A stretch of 64,000 nucleotides of DNA, from NCBI RefSeq assembly GCF_900019265.1, contig NZ_CYGX02000022.1, positions 1-64,000 on the forward strand. The letters are read 5' to 3'. The position numbers were made by a program, and so were the translations under genes. Under the pieces are notes generated by a model. The model was not told where the DNA came from. It ran no database searches and worked only from the letters and a program-made list of their open reading frames with translations. Positions 17,045 to 26,625 of this stretch are shown here, piece by piece (position 1 is the stretch's first letter; each line of letters begins with the position of its first letter). The DNA comes from Paraburkholderia ribeironis. Its GTDB lineage: Bacteria; Pseudomonadota; Gammaproteobacteria; Burkholderiales; Burkholderiaceae.

Positions 17045-17763
17045 CTAGCTCGCCCGCGCTTGGCCCTCGCGTTGTCGAACCGGACCGGCGTCGGTCCGGC
17101 CGCGCGCCGATGCACTCTTTCCTGCGCTTGCCGCCTTGATGGGTGGCGATTCAAGTTTTCGTGGCGTGCTGCCGTTAATGCAGGCGCTATCGCGCCAACG
17201 CGCGGGCGTCGTCGATTGCCGAACCCGCTGATGCAACGGTTGCAGCCTTGCGATGTTTGCGCACGCGGAAGCCCGGACCTCGGGAGTCGCTTTGCGAATC
17301 GCACTGCGCGACCCAGATGCGGTGCGGTTGCGCGCATGCGTGTGTGAGCCGCCGCCGGCAACCCTCGACGACCGCCATCACGGCCTTGCCGCATCAGCCG
17401 TGGCGCGCATCGCGGGGCGGTCGTTGCGGGTGCAACGGACGTCGGCAATACGGTGCGTAATGTTTGTATCAGAGTGTGTGGGGCGGGGCGATTTTATTAA
17501 AACCCACTTTACAATTCGGCTGGAATTTTAATCGGCAATCCGATTTTTTCGCGGTGGATCGGCTATTCGAAATGCTGGACACACGGCGTTCCGATAGCAG
17601 CGAGAAGTTGGCGAGACTGGATTGCCCCGCTGGACACAACGCGAGCGCTGCGCGAGGCGGCCTCGCCGTGTCACGAATCAGGCCGCGTGACGCAAGACCG
17701 CGCACCTCGCGTGCGACGGGGCGGCATCCGGCGCGCCCAAGAATAGAGCAGGAGTCGAACAAG
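17045..17763. other. Intergenic region, no gene supported
   Basis: A 719-base gap. It holds a GC hairpin (CCGGACC at 17080-17086 pairing with GGTCCGG at 17093-17099) without a T-tract. An AT-rich patch at 17490-17550 includes AATCGG/CCGATT followed by Ts (17530-17548), which could be a weak terminator. Reading frames here show no recognisable family. Confidence 0.4.
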
Positions 17764-18768
17764 ATGGGAAAGCGTTTCGACAGAACGATGATGGCCGGTC
17801 TGGCCGGCGCGTGGATTGCGCTAGCGGTGAGCGGCTGCGCGAACCTGGGGCCGCAAGGCGGGCAGAGCGACGTGGCGTCGGCTTCGGCCGCTGCGTCCGG
17901 CGCGGCGGCGACGAATCCGGCGGCAGGACAGGACGCCAATGCCGCTTCGGCTGCTACGCCGACCACGACCGGCGCCGACGGGGGCACGTCGCTCAAAAAG
18001 TCACCGCCGCTCGTTTATCGCGTCAAGCGTGGCGATACGTTGGCACGCATCGCGCAGCGTCATCATTGCAGCGTCAAACAGTTGCAGTCGTGGAACGGCC
18101 TGAAGGCATCGTCGCGTTTGAAGTTGGGGCAGGTGCTGCATGTCGCATCGCCCGACACGGTGCGGGCAGTCAATGCGGCCAATGCGGCGGCGGCCGCCAG
18201 GGCGGCCAATGCGGCCAATGCGGCGGCGGCCGCCAGGGCGGCAAATTCCGCGTCGGCGGCGCAGCAAGCGTCTACAACGACGCAGCAAGCGTCTACAACG
18301 ACACAGCAAGGGGCGGCCTCGGCGCAATCCGCGTCGCCGGCACTTTCCGCCGAACAGGCGCGTGAAGTCACGCAGCAGACCGAGCGGCACGCGAAGGGCG
18401 TAGCGCTGGCCTGGCCCGCAGGCGGCCGCGTGGTCGAAGCATTCCAGCCGGGCGAAACGCGCGGCATCGAAATCGGCGGCAAGCCGGGCGATCCGGTGCG
18501 CGCCGCGGCCGACGGTAGAGTGATGTATGCCGGCACCGGTTTGAACAGCTATGGCAGTCTGATCATCGTCCAGCACAACAAGGACTTTTTGACCGCCTAC
18601 TCGCACAACCGCAAGCTGCTGGTCAAAACCGGCGACATCGTTCGGCAGGGCCAGCAGATCGCGGAGATGGGCGACGAAAACAACTCGCGCGTGTCCGTGG
18701 GCTTCGAGTTGCGCCGCGACGGCAAGCCGATCGATCCGCTGCCGTATTTGCCACAAGGGCGCGGCTAG
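17764..18768 (+). CDS. LysM and degenerate M23 (NlpD-like) lipoprotein
   Basis: A 334-residue lipoprotein. The signal peptide ends in the lipobox AVSGC, then a linker, then a LysM domain (YRVKRGDTLARIAQRHHC to LKLGQVLHV, about residues 80-125). An Ala/Asn/Gln/Thr repeat region (about 130-195) precedes an M23/LytM domain. The first metal ligand position reads TRGIEIGG and the HxH position reads VGFELR, so catalytic zinc ligands are missing. It is therefore probably an activator of cell-wall amidases, like NlpD or EnvC, rather than a peptidase. The repeat region is encoded by duplicated 27-bp and 21-bp blocks. The surE/pcm/rpoS genes usual around nlpD are not here, so it is a paralogue. Confidence 0.88.
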   Translation: MGKRFDRTMMAGLAGAWIALAVSGCANLGPQGGQSDVASASAAASGAAATNPAAGQDANAASAATPTTTGADGGTSLKKSPPLVYRVKRGDTLARIAQRHHCSVKQLQSWNGLKASSRLKLGQVLHVASPDTVRAVNAANAAAAARAANAANAAAAARAANSASAAQQASTTTQQASTTTQQGAASAQSASPALSAEQAREVTQQTERHAKGVALAWPAGGRVVEAFQPGETRGIEIGGKPGDPVRAAADGRVMYAGTGLNSYGSLIIVQHNKDFLTAYSHNRKLLVKTGDIVRQGQQIAEMGDENNSRVSVGFELRRDGKPIDPLPYLPQGRG

Positions 18769-18795
18769 TCACGCGCCGTCGTTCGAGCCATTGCG

Positions 18796-19641
18796 TCACG
18801 ACGGCGAATCACCGCGGAACCACCGCAGCGCCGCGGCGACAATTGCTTCCGGCGCGTCTTCCTGCATCAGGTGGCCGGCACGCGGCACGGCCTGAAAGTG
18901 CGCCGCCGGTATCGCGCGGGCCAGTTGACGACCGCGTTCGAGCGGGATCCACTGGTCCTGTTCGCCCCACAGAATCTGCACCGGGCAGCGCAACTGCGCG
19001 TAACGCGCCTCGACTTCATCGGTGTAGCGCTGATCCATCTGCGCGATCTGTCGGTAGAACGCGGCTTGTCCGGTGGCGCCGAGCCACGGCATCACGTAAG
19101 GCGCGAGTTCCTCGTCCGGAATCGCGCGGGCGATCGCGCCGCGCAGATATGCCTTCACTACCGCTTCGTGGATGTATGGTGGCAGTCCGGTGAACGCATC
19201 GCTGTATTGGCGCACATGCTGCACGAACGGCGAACCCCACGGTGCGACCGCGACCGGATCGATCAGCGTGAGACTGCGGTACTCGCACTGATCGAGCAGA
19301 TGCGCACGTAACGACGTCGCACCGCCGAAATCATGCGCGATGACGTCCGGACTGCGCAGCTTCCAATGCGCGAGCAGTTCCGCCAGCAACACATTCTGTA
19401 TGCCGAGCGACACGTCCTGGCCATCGCATTGCGTCGAGCGACCGTAGCCGAGCAGGTCGTAGTAATAGACCGTGCGCGTGTGCGCCAGATGCGGGGCGAT
19501 GCGATGCCACACATACGATGAGAACGGTGTGCCGTGAACCAGCACCAGCGGCGGGCCATTGCCGGTGACGTGATAGCGCACGGTTTGATCGCGGAACGTA
19601 TAGCTTTCGGGGAGCGGCCAGTTTTGCATAGCGGTGAGCAT
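18796..19641 (-). CDS. Alpha/beta hydrolase (haloalkane dehalogenase/epoxide hydrolase-like)
   Basis: A 281-residue cytoplasmic alpha/beta-hydrolase. It shows the oxyanion motif VLVHGTPFSSYVW, the nucleophile elbow AHDFGG with Asp as nucleophile, an acid region after WGEQDQW and the catalytic His in PRAGHLMQEDAPE. Asp as nucleophile is typical of haloalkane dehalogenases, epoxide hydrolases and fluoroacetate dehalogenases. Which one this is cannot be said, but GRS-type cap residues are present. The start could also be MQNWPLPE at 19629. It converges with the LysM lipoprotein gene. Confidence 0.87.
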   Translation of the reverse strand: MLTAMQNWPLPESYTFRDQTVRYHVTGNGPPLVLVHGTPFSSYVWHRIAPHLAHTRTVYYYDLLGYGRSTQCDGQDVSLGIQNVLLAELLAHWKLRSPDVIAHDFGGATSLRAHLLDQCEYRSLTLIDPVAVAPWGSPFVQHVRQYSDAFTGLPPYIHEAVVKAYLRGAIARAIPDEELAPYVMPWLGATGQAAFYRQIAQMDQRYTDEVEARYAQLRCPVQILWGEQDQWIPLERGRQLARAIPAAHFQAVPRAGHLMQEDAPEAIVAAALRWFRGDSPS

Positions 19642-20162
19642 CGCGAGAGAGTGCGCTTACCTTAGCAGGGGAACGCGCGGCGTGCTGGGCGGCTTTTCGT
19701 AGGTGGCTTTGCATGTCTCCCGCAGAAGCTCACCTTTGTTTTATTCAGCAAAGCCAGGCATTTTGCCAGGCGGGCGACATGCGGGACCGTTTGAATGACT
19801 CGCTCGCGGCGTCGGAAACTCGCATGCTGACGAATCGAGCATGAATGAGCCTGAAACAAGGGGATTTTGTGTGGGCGGAAGCCGGAACACCGGGTCATTC
19901 GTCTGCCGTGAGCGAGTGCCGCATTCGGGCGGCCCCTACTTCGGTGGTCGCCAGCCGACGTTTCAATGGTGAGGAAATTCGGGAGCAGGCGGCGCGATCG
20001 CTGTTGCGATGCGTCGCTGCGCCCGGTGTGTGCGGCGTATCGTTCGCCGTGCGAGTGCGAGTGCGAGTGCGAGTGCGAGTGCAGGTGCAGGTGCAAGTGC
20101 AAGTGCAAGAACACTCGCACCATGCCGATCGGACTCAGGCGACCGAGCCGGCGCGCTCCAGC
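19642..20162. other. Intergenic region containing a hexanucleotide repeat
   Basis: A 521-base gap upstream of the hydrolase and downstream of the next minus-strand gene. Apart from the repeat at 20051-20110 I see no gene. Minus-strand frames through it give only repeat-encoded His-Ser or Leu-His runs. Confidence 0.45.
20051..20110. repeat. Ten tandem 6-bp units
   Basis: Five copies of GCGAGT, two of GCAGGT, two of GCAAGT and a last GCAAGA, all in register. The unit changes stepwise along the array, as in slipped-strand expansion followed by point mutation. Confidence 0.95.
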
Positions 20163-20561
20163 CTACTTCGCCTGAGCCCCGCGCAGCAGTTGCGACACTT
20201 CGCCATGGTGATGCAGGATCGCCGGATCGGCCTGCAACAACGGCAGGTAGCGCGGCAGAAACAGATTGTCCGGCAGATCGGGCGAGAACAGACCGGTGAC
20301 GGCTTCGGCCGCGGCGAGCCGGTCGGCGGCGTCGGCTTCCTTGTCGTCGAGGATTTCATCGACGCTTGCAATGACCGTTGAAAGCGGCGTGAGCCAGCGA
20401 AACCCGGAACCGTTGATGAGCACTTGCAGAAACGCCGCGGGTGTCACCGGGCCGAATTCCTTTTCATACACGACGCGTTCGTGATCGAGTATGGCCTTAT
20501 GCAGCGCCAGTAGCGGTCTGCGAATGTCCGAGAGGAATTGAGTGCATTGCTGGTCGTTCAT
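20163..20561 (-). CDS. Conserved small hypothetical protein
   Basis: A 132-residue soluble, acidic, mostly helical-looking protein with no signal peptide. Segments such as FLSDIRRPLLALHKAILDHE, RWLTPLSTVIASVDEI and LLQADPAILHHHGEVSQLLRG have regular amphipathic spacing, suggesting a helical bundle. I do not recognise a domain of known function. Codon use is like that of neighbouring genes. On the minus strand a GAAGGAGCAGCACG ribosome site precedes the ATG. It is transcribed alone. Confidence 0.72.
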   Translation of the reverse strand: MNDQQCTQFLSDIRRPLLALHKAILDHERVVYEKEFGPVTPAAFLQVLINGSGFRWLTPLSTVIASVDEILDDKEADAADRLAAAEAVTGLFSPDLPDNLFLPRYLPLLQADPAILHHHGEVSQLLRGAQAK

Positions 20562-21066
20562 CGTGCTGCTCCTTCGGATAGTCTGGCTGGATCGAGCCGG
20601 GCAATCGGCTCATGTATCCGGGTCACACAGTCGGATCGATCCGGCCGCTTGTGTCTTCAGCTTACACATTCAGGTCATGCTAACAAACTCGCCCGCCATT
20701 GATTGAACAAGGCATCGCGTATTCGCGCGAAGCGCGCCGCCTCGCGCCGATGCACGGATACGCCGATACGCCGATACGCCGATACGCCGATGCGTCGATG
20801 GTAACCCAATGATCCGACTGCCGTTTCAACCTCGCGCGAGGCGTCCGCAAGATCTCTCACGCCGGCCGGCCGCGTTCACGTACAAAGCGAATTTCCTTTT
20901 CCATGGCTACAATTTGCCGTTCTGTTCCGGCGCGTGTTGCAACCGTAAGCCAATCGCGCCGCATATTAGTTCGGTTTGCTGAATGAAAACAGCAAGTCTT
21001 CAAGTTTTGGTTCGATGTCCCTGTCTAAACAGCCTCACCAACAATAAGTCCCACCCGGAGCCGCTC
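20562..21066. other. Intergenic region with an 8-bp tandem repeat
   Basis: Four perfect copies of GATACGCC occupy 20757-20788, then decay. The lower-GC stretch at about 20890-21050 is the probable promoter and leader of the iorA operon. No gene was recognised. Confidence 0.5.
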
Positions 21067-21522
21067 ATGACAACGTTCAATATCAACGGTCAGATCCACA
21101 CCGTCGACGCGCCACCCGACATGCCCCTGTTATGGGTCTTACGCGATCTCGTCGGCCTGACCGGCACCAAGTTCGGTTGCGGCATCGCCCAATGCGGTGC
21201 ATGCACCGTGCATCTCGATGGCGTCGCGGTGCGTTCGTGCGTGCTGCCGGCGGCGGCAGTCGGCAACAGGAAAATCACGACGATCGAAGCAGTCGGCACC
21301 ACGCCCGCGGGGCAGAAGGTGCAGCAGGCATGGCGTCAACTGGACGTCGTGCAATGCGGCTACTGTCAGTCGGGACAGGTGATGTCGGCGGCGTCGCTGC
21401 TCACGAGCAACCCCAATCCCACCGACGCGGATATCGACGCCGCGATGGCCGGCAACATCTGCCGCTGTGGGACGTACAACCGCATCCGCGCGGCGATCAA
21501 GCAAGCCGCGAAGGGGGTTTGA
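21067..21522 (+). CDS. iorA: 2Fe-2S small subunit of a molybdenum oxidoreductase (isoquinoline 1-oxidoreductase alpha type)
   Basis: A 151-residue subunit carrying two [2Fe-2S] clusters. The plant-ferredoxin-type cluster uses C38, C43, C46 and C58 ([15 protein letters not shown]). The second, helical-domain cluster uses [10 protein letters not shown] and ICRCGTYNR. It transfers electrons from the molybdopterin subunit to the membrane cytochrome. The next gene starts 1 base after its stop, so translation is coupled. The group includes isoquinoline and various aldehyde oxidoreductases; the true substrate is not evident. Confidence 0.93.
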   Translation: MTTFNINGQIHTVDAPPDMPLLWVLRDLVGLTGTKFGCGIAQCGACTVHLDGVAVRSCVLPAAAVGNRKITTIEAVGTTPAGQKVQQAWRQLDVVQCGYCQSGQVMSAASLLTSNPNPTDADIDAAMAGNICRCGTYNRIRAAIKQAAKGV

Positions 21523-21523
21523 C

Positions 21524-23767
21524 ATGTCCCAGGGATTGCTCGATGCACAGAACGGCGCGCAGTCATCGAAAGGTCGCGCAGGCGGTGTCTCGCGCCGCGC
21601 CTTTCTGACGTTCGGCGTGACGGTGGGCGCGGCGGCTGGCGGCGGCCTGCTGCTCGGCTTCAGCATGCCGGCCGCGAGCCAGGATCAGAAGGCTGGCAAA
21701 TCGGTGATCGGCGGCGATGCGATCGAAGCGCCGCAAGGCGGCGTGTTCGCGCCGAACGCGTTCATCCAGATCGACACCGCGGGCAAGGTCACGCTGGTGA
21801 TTCCGAAGGTCGAAATGGGCCAGGGCGTTTATACATCGATTCCGATGCTGATTGCCGAAGAACTCGAAGTGCCGCTCGACGCGGTCACGGTCGATCACGC
21901 GCCGCCCAACGAAAAGCTCTTCAAGGACCCGCTGCTCGGCGGCCAACTCACCGGCGGATCGACATCGATCCGCTTTGCGTGGGAGCCAATGCGCCGCGCC
22001 GGCGCCACCGCGCGCATCCTGTTGATCAACGCGGCCGCGCAGCAATGGCAGGTCGATCCGGCGAGCTGTCACGCGCAGGCCGGGCAGGTGATACACGCGG
22101 CCAGCAATCGCAGCATCGGCTATGGTCAACTTGCGCAGGCCGCGGCCACGCTGCCCGCGCCGCAGAACGTGCCGTTGAAAGACGCGAAAGATTTCAGGCT
22201 GATCGGCACGCCGGTGAAGCGCCTCGACTCGCCGGAGAAGGTGGATGGCACCGCGCTGTTCGGGCTGGACGTGCGGGTGCCCGGCATGGTCTACGCGGCG
22301 ATCGCGAACTGCCCGGTGTTCGGCGGGACGCTGGCGAGCGTCGACGATACCAACGCGAAGAAGATTCCCGGCGTGCGCCAGGTCGTCAAGCTCGACAACG
22401 CGGTCGCGGTGATCGGCGAGCATACGTGGGCCGCAAAGCGTGGCGTGCAAGCGCTCGATATCAAGTGGAACGAAGGCGCGGGCGCGAACCTTTCGATGAA
22501 GCAGATCGTCGACGATCTCGCCCATGCTTCACAGCGCAACGGCGCGGTTGCGCGTAAAGACGGCGATGTCGGCAAGGCATTTTCAAATGCGAAGTCGCGC
22601 GTCGACGCGGTGTATCAGCAGCCGTTCCTCGCACACGCGACGATGGAGCCCGTCAATTGCACGGTGCACGTGCGCGCCGACGGCTGCGAAATCTGGCTCG
22701 GCTCGCAAGTGCCGACGCGGGTGGTGGACGCCGCGGTGGCGGTCACCGGGCTGCCCGCGGACAAGATCGTCGTGCACAACCATCTGATCGGCGGCGGCTT
22801 CGGCCGGCGGCTCGAGTTCGACATGGTCACGCAGGCGGTCAAGATCGGCAAGCAGGTATCGACGCCGGTGAAGGTGCTGTGGACGCGCGAAGAAGATATT
22901 CAGCACGACATGTACCGGCCGTACTACTACGACAAAATTTCGGCCGGGCTCGACGCGAACGGCAAGCCGATCGCGTGGCAGCATCGGATCGTCGGTTCGT
23001 CGATCCTCGCGCGTTTCGCGCCGCCCGCGTTCAGGAACGGCCTCGACCCCGACGCCGTGGAAGTCGCCGCGGACCTGCCTTACGACTTTCCGAACCAGCT
23101 GATCGACTATGTGCGCCAGGAACCGCACGCGATACCCACCGCGTTCTGGCGCGGCGTGGGGCCGACGCGCGGCACCTTCGTGGTGGAGAGCTTCATCGAC
23201 GAACTCGCCGCGCAGGCGAAGATCGATCCGGTCAAATACCGTCAGGACTTGCTGGGCAAAACACCACGCGCGCTCAATGTGCTCAACGAAGCCGCGCAGG
23301 CGGCGGGTTGGGGCAGTGCGTTGCCGAAAAGGCAAGGGCGGGGCGTGTCGGTGATGCACGCGTTCGGCAGCTTCTTTGCGATCGTCGTCGATGTCGCGGT
23401 CGACCAGGGCGAGGTCGCGGTCAAGCGGGTCGTGTGCGCGGTCGATTGCGGCATGGCGGTCAATCCGAACACGATCGAAGCGCAGGTGCAGGGCGGCATC
23501 ATTTTCGGCATCACGGCGGCGCTGTATGGCGAGATCACGATCAAGGACGGCCGCGTCGAGCAGAACAATTTCACGGACTACAGGATGCTGCGCATCGATC
23601 AGACGCCGCCGATCGACGTGCATCTCGTGAAGAGCAGCGAGGCGCCAGGCGGGATCGGCGAACCTGGCACGGCGGCGCTCGCGCCCGCTTTGACCAACGC
23701 GATTTACGCGGCCACCGGCAAGCGGCTGCGGCAATTGCCGGTCGGCCGCCAATTGCAAACCGCCTGA
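21524..23767 (+). CDS. iorB: Molybdopterin-binding large subunit (isoquinoline 1-oxidoreductase beta type)
   Basis: A 747-residue catalytic subunit of the xanthine-dehydrogenase superfamily. A twin-arginine signal (SRRAFLTFGV, RR at residues 24-25, then a Gly/Ala-rich hydrophobic core) implies export as a folded enzyme. It carries the duplicated domain layout of the single-chain IorB type, with KVEMGQGVYTSIPMLIAEEL, GGGFGRRLE, the Mo-pterin contact region AFWRGVGPTRGTFVVES, and EAPGGIGEPGTAALAPAL with the conserved active-site Glu. It lies between iorA and a tri-heme cytochrome c, the usual periplasmic three-subunit arrangement. Confidence 0.93.
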   Translation: MSQGLLDAQNGAQSSKGRAGGVSRRAFLTFGVTVGAAAGGGLLLGFSMPAASQDQKAGKSVIGGDAIEAPQGGVFAPNAFIQIDTAGKVTLVIPKVEMGQGVYTSIPMLIAEELEVPLDAVTVDHAPPNEKLFKDPLLGGQLTGGSTSIRFAWEPMRRAGATARILLINAAAQQWQVDPASCHAQAGQVIHAASNRSIGYGQLAQAAATLPAPQNVPLKDAKDFRLIGTPVKRLDSPEKVDGTALFGLDVRVPGMVYAAIANCPVFGGTLASVDDTNAKKIPGVRQVVKLDNAVAVIGEHTWAAKRGVQALDIKWNEGAGANLSMKQIVDDLAHASQRNGAVARKDGDVGKAFSNAKSRVDAVYQQPFLAHATMEPVNCTVHVRADGCEIWLGSQVPTRVVDAAVAVTGLPADKIVVHNHLIGGGFGRRLEFDMVTQAVKIGKQVSTPVKVLWTREEDIQHDMYRPYYYDKISAGLDANGKPIAWQHRIVGSSILARFAPPAFRNGLDPDAVEVAADLPYDFPNQLIDYVRQEPHAIPTAFWRGVGPTRGTFVVESFIDELAAQAKIDPVKYRQDLLGKTPRALNVLNEAAQAAGWGSALPKRQGRGVSVMHAFGSFFAIVVDVAVDQGEVAVKRVVCAVDCGMAVNPNTIEAQVQGGIIFGITAALYGEITIKDGRVEQNNFTDYRMLRIDQTPPIDVHLVKSSEAPGGIGEPGTAALAPALTNAIYAATGKRLRQLPVGRQLQTA

Positions 23768-23780
23768 CGGGAGCCCGGTC

Positions 23781-25074
23781 ATGAAAAACACACTGAAGGG
23801 TTTCGGCGCAGCGTTATGCATAGCGCTGCCGTTCTTCGCACAGGCGCCGGTTCATGCGGCCGCTGCGCAGATGGACCCGGCGCCGGTGCAACGCGGTGCC
23901 TATCTGGCGAAGCTCGGCGATTGCGTCGCCTGTCATACCGCGTCGAAAGGCAAGCCGTTCGCGGGCGGCCTGCCGATGAGCACGCCGATGGGCCAGATCT
24001 ACACCACCAACATCACGCCCGACCCGCAGACCGGCATCGGCAACTATACGGAAGAGGACTTTGCCCGGGCGATGCGCGAGGGCGTCGCGAAAGATGGCCA
24101 CAACCTGTACCCGGCGATGCCGTATCCGTCCTACGCGAAGGTCAACGACGACGACATGAAGGCGCTATACGCGTTCTTCATGAGTGACGTGGCGCCGGTG
24201 CGGCAAGCGAACCGCGAGCCGGACATCGGATGGCCGTTGAACATGCGCTGGCCGCTGAAGCTCTGGAACATCGCGTTTCTGCAGAAGGGCGCCTATCAGG
24301 ACAAGCCGGGCAAGGATGGCGCATGGAATCGCGGCGCCTACCTCGTTCAGGGGCTCGGGCACTGCGGTTCGTGTCATACGCCGCGCGGCATCGCGTTCCA
24401 GGAGCAGGCGCTCGATGAGAGCGGCAGTGCGTTCCTGACCGGCGCCGCGCTCGACGGCTGGTTCGCGGCGAACCTGACGGGCGAGCACAACGTCGGGCTG
24501 GGTCGCTGGAACGATCATGATTTGCAGATGTTCCTGAAGACCGGCGCGAATCGGCACGCGTCGTCATTCGGTTCGATGACCAGCGTCATCAACAACAGCA
24601 CGCAAGCCATGACCGACGCCGACGTCGCGGCGATGACGACGTATCTGAAGTCATTGCCGCCGGCGGGCGGCAGCGGTGCGCCGCCTTACACGTACGATCG
24701 CGCAAGCGACCAGAGTGTCGTTGAACCGTCCCGCGAGCGATGCCGGCGCGCGTGTCTATACGGCGTATTGCATGCACTGTCATGGCGTCGACGGACGCGG
24801 CTTCGCGCCGATGCTGGCGCCGTTGGCTGGCAATCCGAACGTGCTGGAGAAGGACCCGTCGTCGTTGATCAACGTCACCTTGAACGGCACTGGCGAGCTG
24901 GTGATCGGCGGTGTTCCGGCGGCGTTTCCGATGCCCAGGTTCGCGCCGGTGCTCGATGACCAGCAGATCGCCGACGTGCTCAGCTTCATGCGGGCCGGCT
25001 GGAACAACGGTGCGCCAGCGGTGACTGCGGCCGAGGTGGCGAAACTGCGCAAGTCGACGCAAGCGGCTCGCTAG
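23781..25074 (+). pseudogene. Tri-heme cytochrome c subunit, disrupted by a frameshift
   Basis: A signal peptide (GAALCIALPFFAQAPVHA) is followed by three c-type heme sites: CVACH (residues 48-52), CGSCH (195-199), and CMHCH at bases 24769-24783. The third lies in a different frame from the first two. Removing one base around 24711-24715 joins the frames as YDRASDQVSLNRPASDAG and gives a normal 430-residue cytochrome of the alcohol/gluconate dehydrogenase type. It should pass electrons from IorAB to the respiratory chain. As written, the protein lacks its third heme domain. The site may be a sequencing error, since both halves are intact. Confidence 0.88.
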
Positions 25075-25077
25075 GCG

Positions 25078-25734
25078 TCAACGATGCTGCCCGATCTTCT
25101 GGCGCTTTTCGAGCACGCGCGCATACCACGTCAACGGGAAGCACATCGCGAAGTAAATCATCGCGACCATGCCGTAGATCGGAAACGGGCGGAACGCGGC
25201 GTTGGTGATCATGGTGCCGGTCTTGGTCAATTCGGTGAAGCCGATGATCGACGCGAGCGCGGTGCTTTTCACCACCTGCACGAGAAAACCGACCGTTGGC
25301 GCGACGCCGATCTTCAACGCCTGCGGCCACACGATATAGCGCAACTGCTGGCTGAACGTCATGCCGAGACTCGCGCCCGCGGCCCACTGGCCGCGCGGCA
25401 CGGCTTCCACGCAACCGCGCCAGATATCGACCAGATATGCGCTGGTATAAAGCGTCAACGTGACGGTGGCCGCGACCCACGGCGATACGTCGACGCCAAG
25501 CAAAGGCAGACCGAAGAACGCGAGAAACAGCTGCATCAGCAGCGGCGTGCCCTGAAACACTTCCACATACAGGACGACGATGCGGCGCAGCCACGCGATC
25601 GGCGAGACGCGCATCGCGAGCAGCAACAGGCCGACCAGGCCGCCGCCGACGAACGCGATCAACGACAGCAGCACCGTCCAGCGCGCGGCAAGCAACAGAT
25701 TGCGGGCGATGTCCCACAGCGTGAATTCGACCAT
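25078..25734 (-). CDS. Polar amino acid ABC transporter permease (second permease)
   Basis: A 218-residue inner-membrane permease of the His/Gln/Glu type (HisM-like). It has about five membrane segments, an N-terminal VEFTLWDIARNLLLAARWT and the EAA-type loop GASLGMTFSQQLRYIVWPQAL that contacts an ATPase. EVFQGTPLLMQLFLAFFGLP is a family signature. It starts 2 bases after the stop of the paired permease. No ATPase of this family is encoded in the cluster. Confidence 0.92.
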   Translation of the reverse strand: MVEFTLWDIARNLLLAARWTVLLSLIAFVGGGLVGLLLLAMRVSPIAWLRRIVVLYVEVFQGTPLLMQLFLAFFGLPLLGVDVSPWVAATVTLTLYTSAYLVDIWRGCVEAVPRGQWAAGASLGMTFSQQLRYIVWPQALKIGVAPTVGFLVQVVKSTALASIIGFTELTKTGTMITNAAFRPFPIYGMVAMIYFAMCFPLTWYARVLEKRQKIGQHR

Positions 25735-25736
25735 GA

Positions 25737-26483
25737 TCAACGCTCCGTCGGCAGGGTGCGGGCGCCGCGCCACGTGAGGCGGGTGCGCCAGCGGGACGGC
25801 GCGCTGTCGGCGCCGCGTGCGAGCCGGCCCGCGAACAGGCGGCGTCCGAACCGGTTGAGGATCTGCCGCAATACGATCGACATCAGCAGATAGGTCGCGG
25901 TGATGATCACGTAGCTCTCGAACGAGCGGAAGTTGCGCGACTGGATGAAGTTGGCCGCATAGGTCAGATCGGGCACCGAGATCTGCGACACCACCGCCGA
26001 GCCGAGCATCACGATCAGCACCTGGCTGAGCAGCGCGGGGAACACATTGGCGAGCGCCTGCGGCAGCACGACATAACGAAACACCTGCCGTCCGTGCAGG
26101 CCGAGCGCGTGCGCCGCCTGGACCTGGCCGCGCGGAATCGAATCGATGCCGGCGCGCACGATCTCGATCGCGTATGCACCGAGATTGACGGTCATCGCCA
26201 GAATCGCCGCCTGGATTTCGTCGATATGGATGCCGAGGCTCGGCAAGCCGAAGAACACGAAAAACAGCTGCACGATGAACGGCGTATTGCGGATCAGCTC
26301 CACGTAACTCGCCACCACCCAGCGCGCCCATTTCGGCCCGGCCACCGCGATGCTCGCGCCGCCAATCCCGACCAGCCCGCCAAGCACGGTGGAGACGGCG
26401 GTGAGCCCGAGGGTCACGGCGACGCCGCGCGCCAGCATCCCCGCATAGAGGCCGAAGCCGCTGAAATCGAACGCATAAGTCAT
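25737..26483 (-). CDS. Polar amino acid ABC transporter permease (first permease)
   Basis: A 248-residue inner-membrane permease, paired with the next gene to form the transport channel. It shows YVELIRNTPFIVQLFFVFFGLP, then EIVRAGIDSIPRGQVQAAHALGL and the EAA loop continuing FRYVVLPQALANVFPALL. The C-terminal 40 residues (Arg-rich, GRRLFAGRLARGADSAPSRW) are an unusual basic extension. It follows the substrate-binding gene by 142 bases, which include a GC-rich hairpin region but no clear terminator. Confidence 0.92.
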   Translation of the reverse strand: MTYAFDFSGFGLYAGMLARGVAVTLGLTAVSTVLGGLVGIGGASIAVAGPKWARWVVASYVELIRNTPFIVQLFFVFFGLPSLGIHIDEIQAAILAMTVNLGAYAIEIVRAGIDSIPRGQVQAAHALGLHGRQVFRYVVLPQALANVFPALLSQVLIVMLGSAVVSQISVPDLTYAANFIQSRNFRSFESYVIITATYLLMSIVLRQILNRFGRRLFAGRLARGADSAPSRWRTRLTWRGARTLPTER

Positions 26484-26625
26484 GGTGTGGCGCTCATGTA
26501 TGTTCAGACTCCGCCGCGAACGCCCCACTGGAAGCCTCGCAGGAGCGCCCCGGGGATGTCCCCCTGGGGGCGCCCCGAAGCAAGCCCCTTTGGAGACCCG
26601 CGTGGCGATTCGCGCAAAAAAAGGT

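Noticed and set aside
20051..20110. Possible CRISPR array or His/Cys-rich small protein over the hexamer repeat
   Set aside because: There are no spacers; the repeat is a simple hexamer and the encoded CECECE or HSHSHS runs are a by-product.
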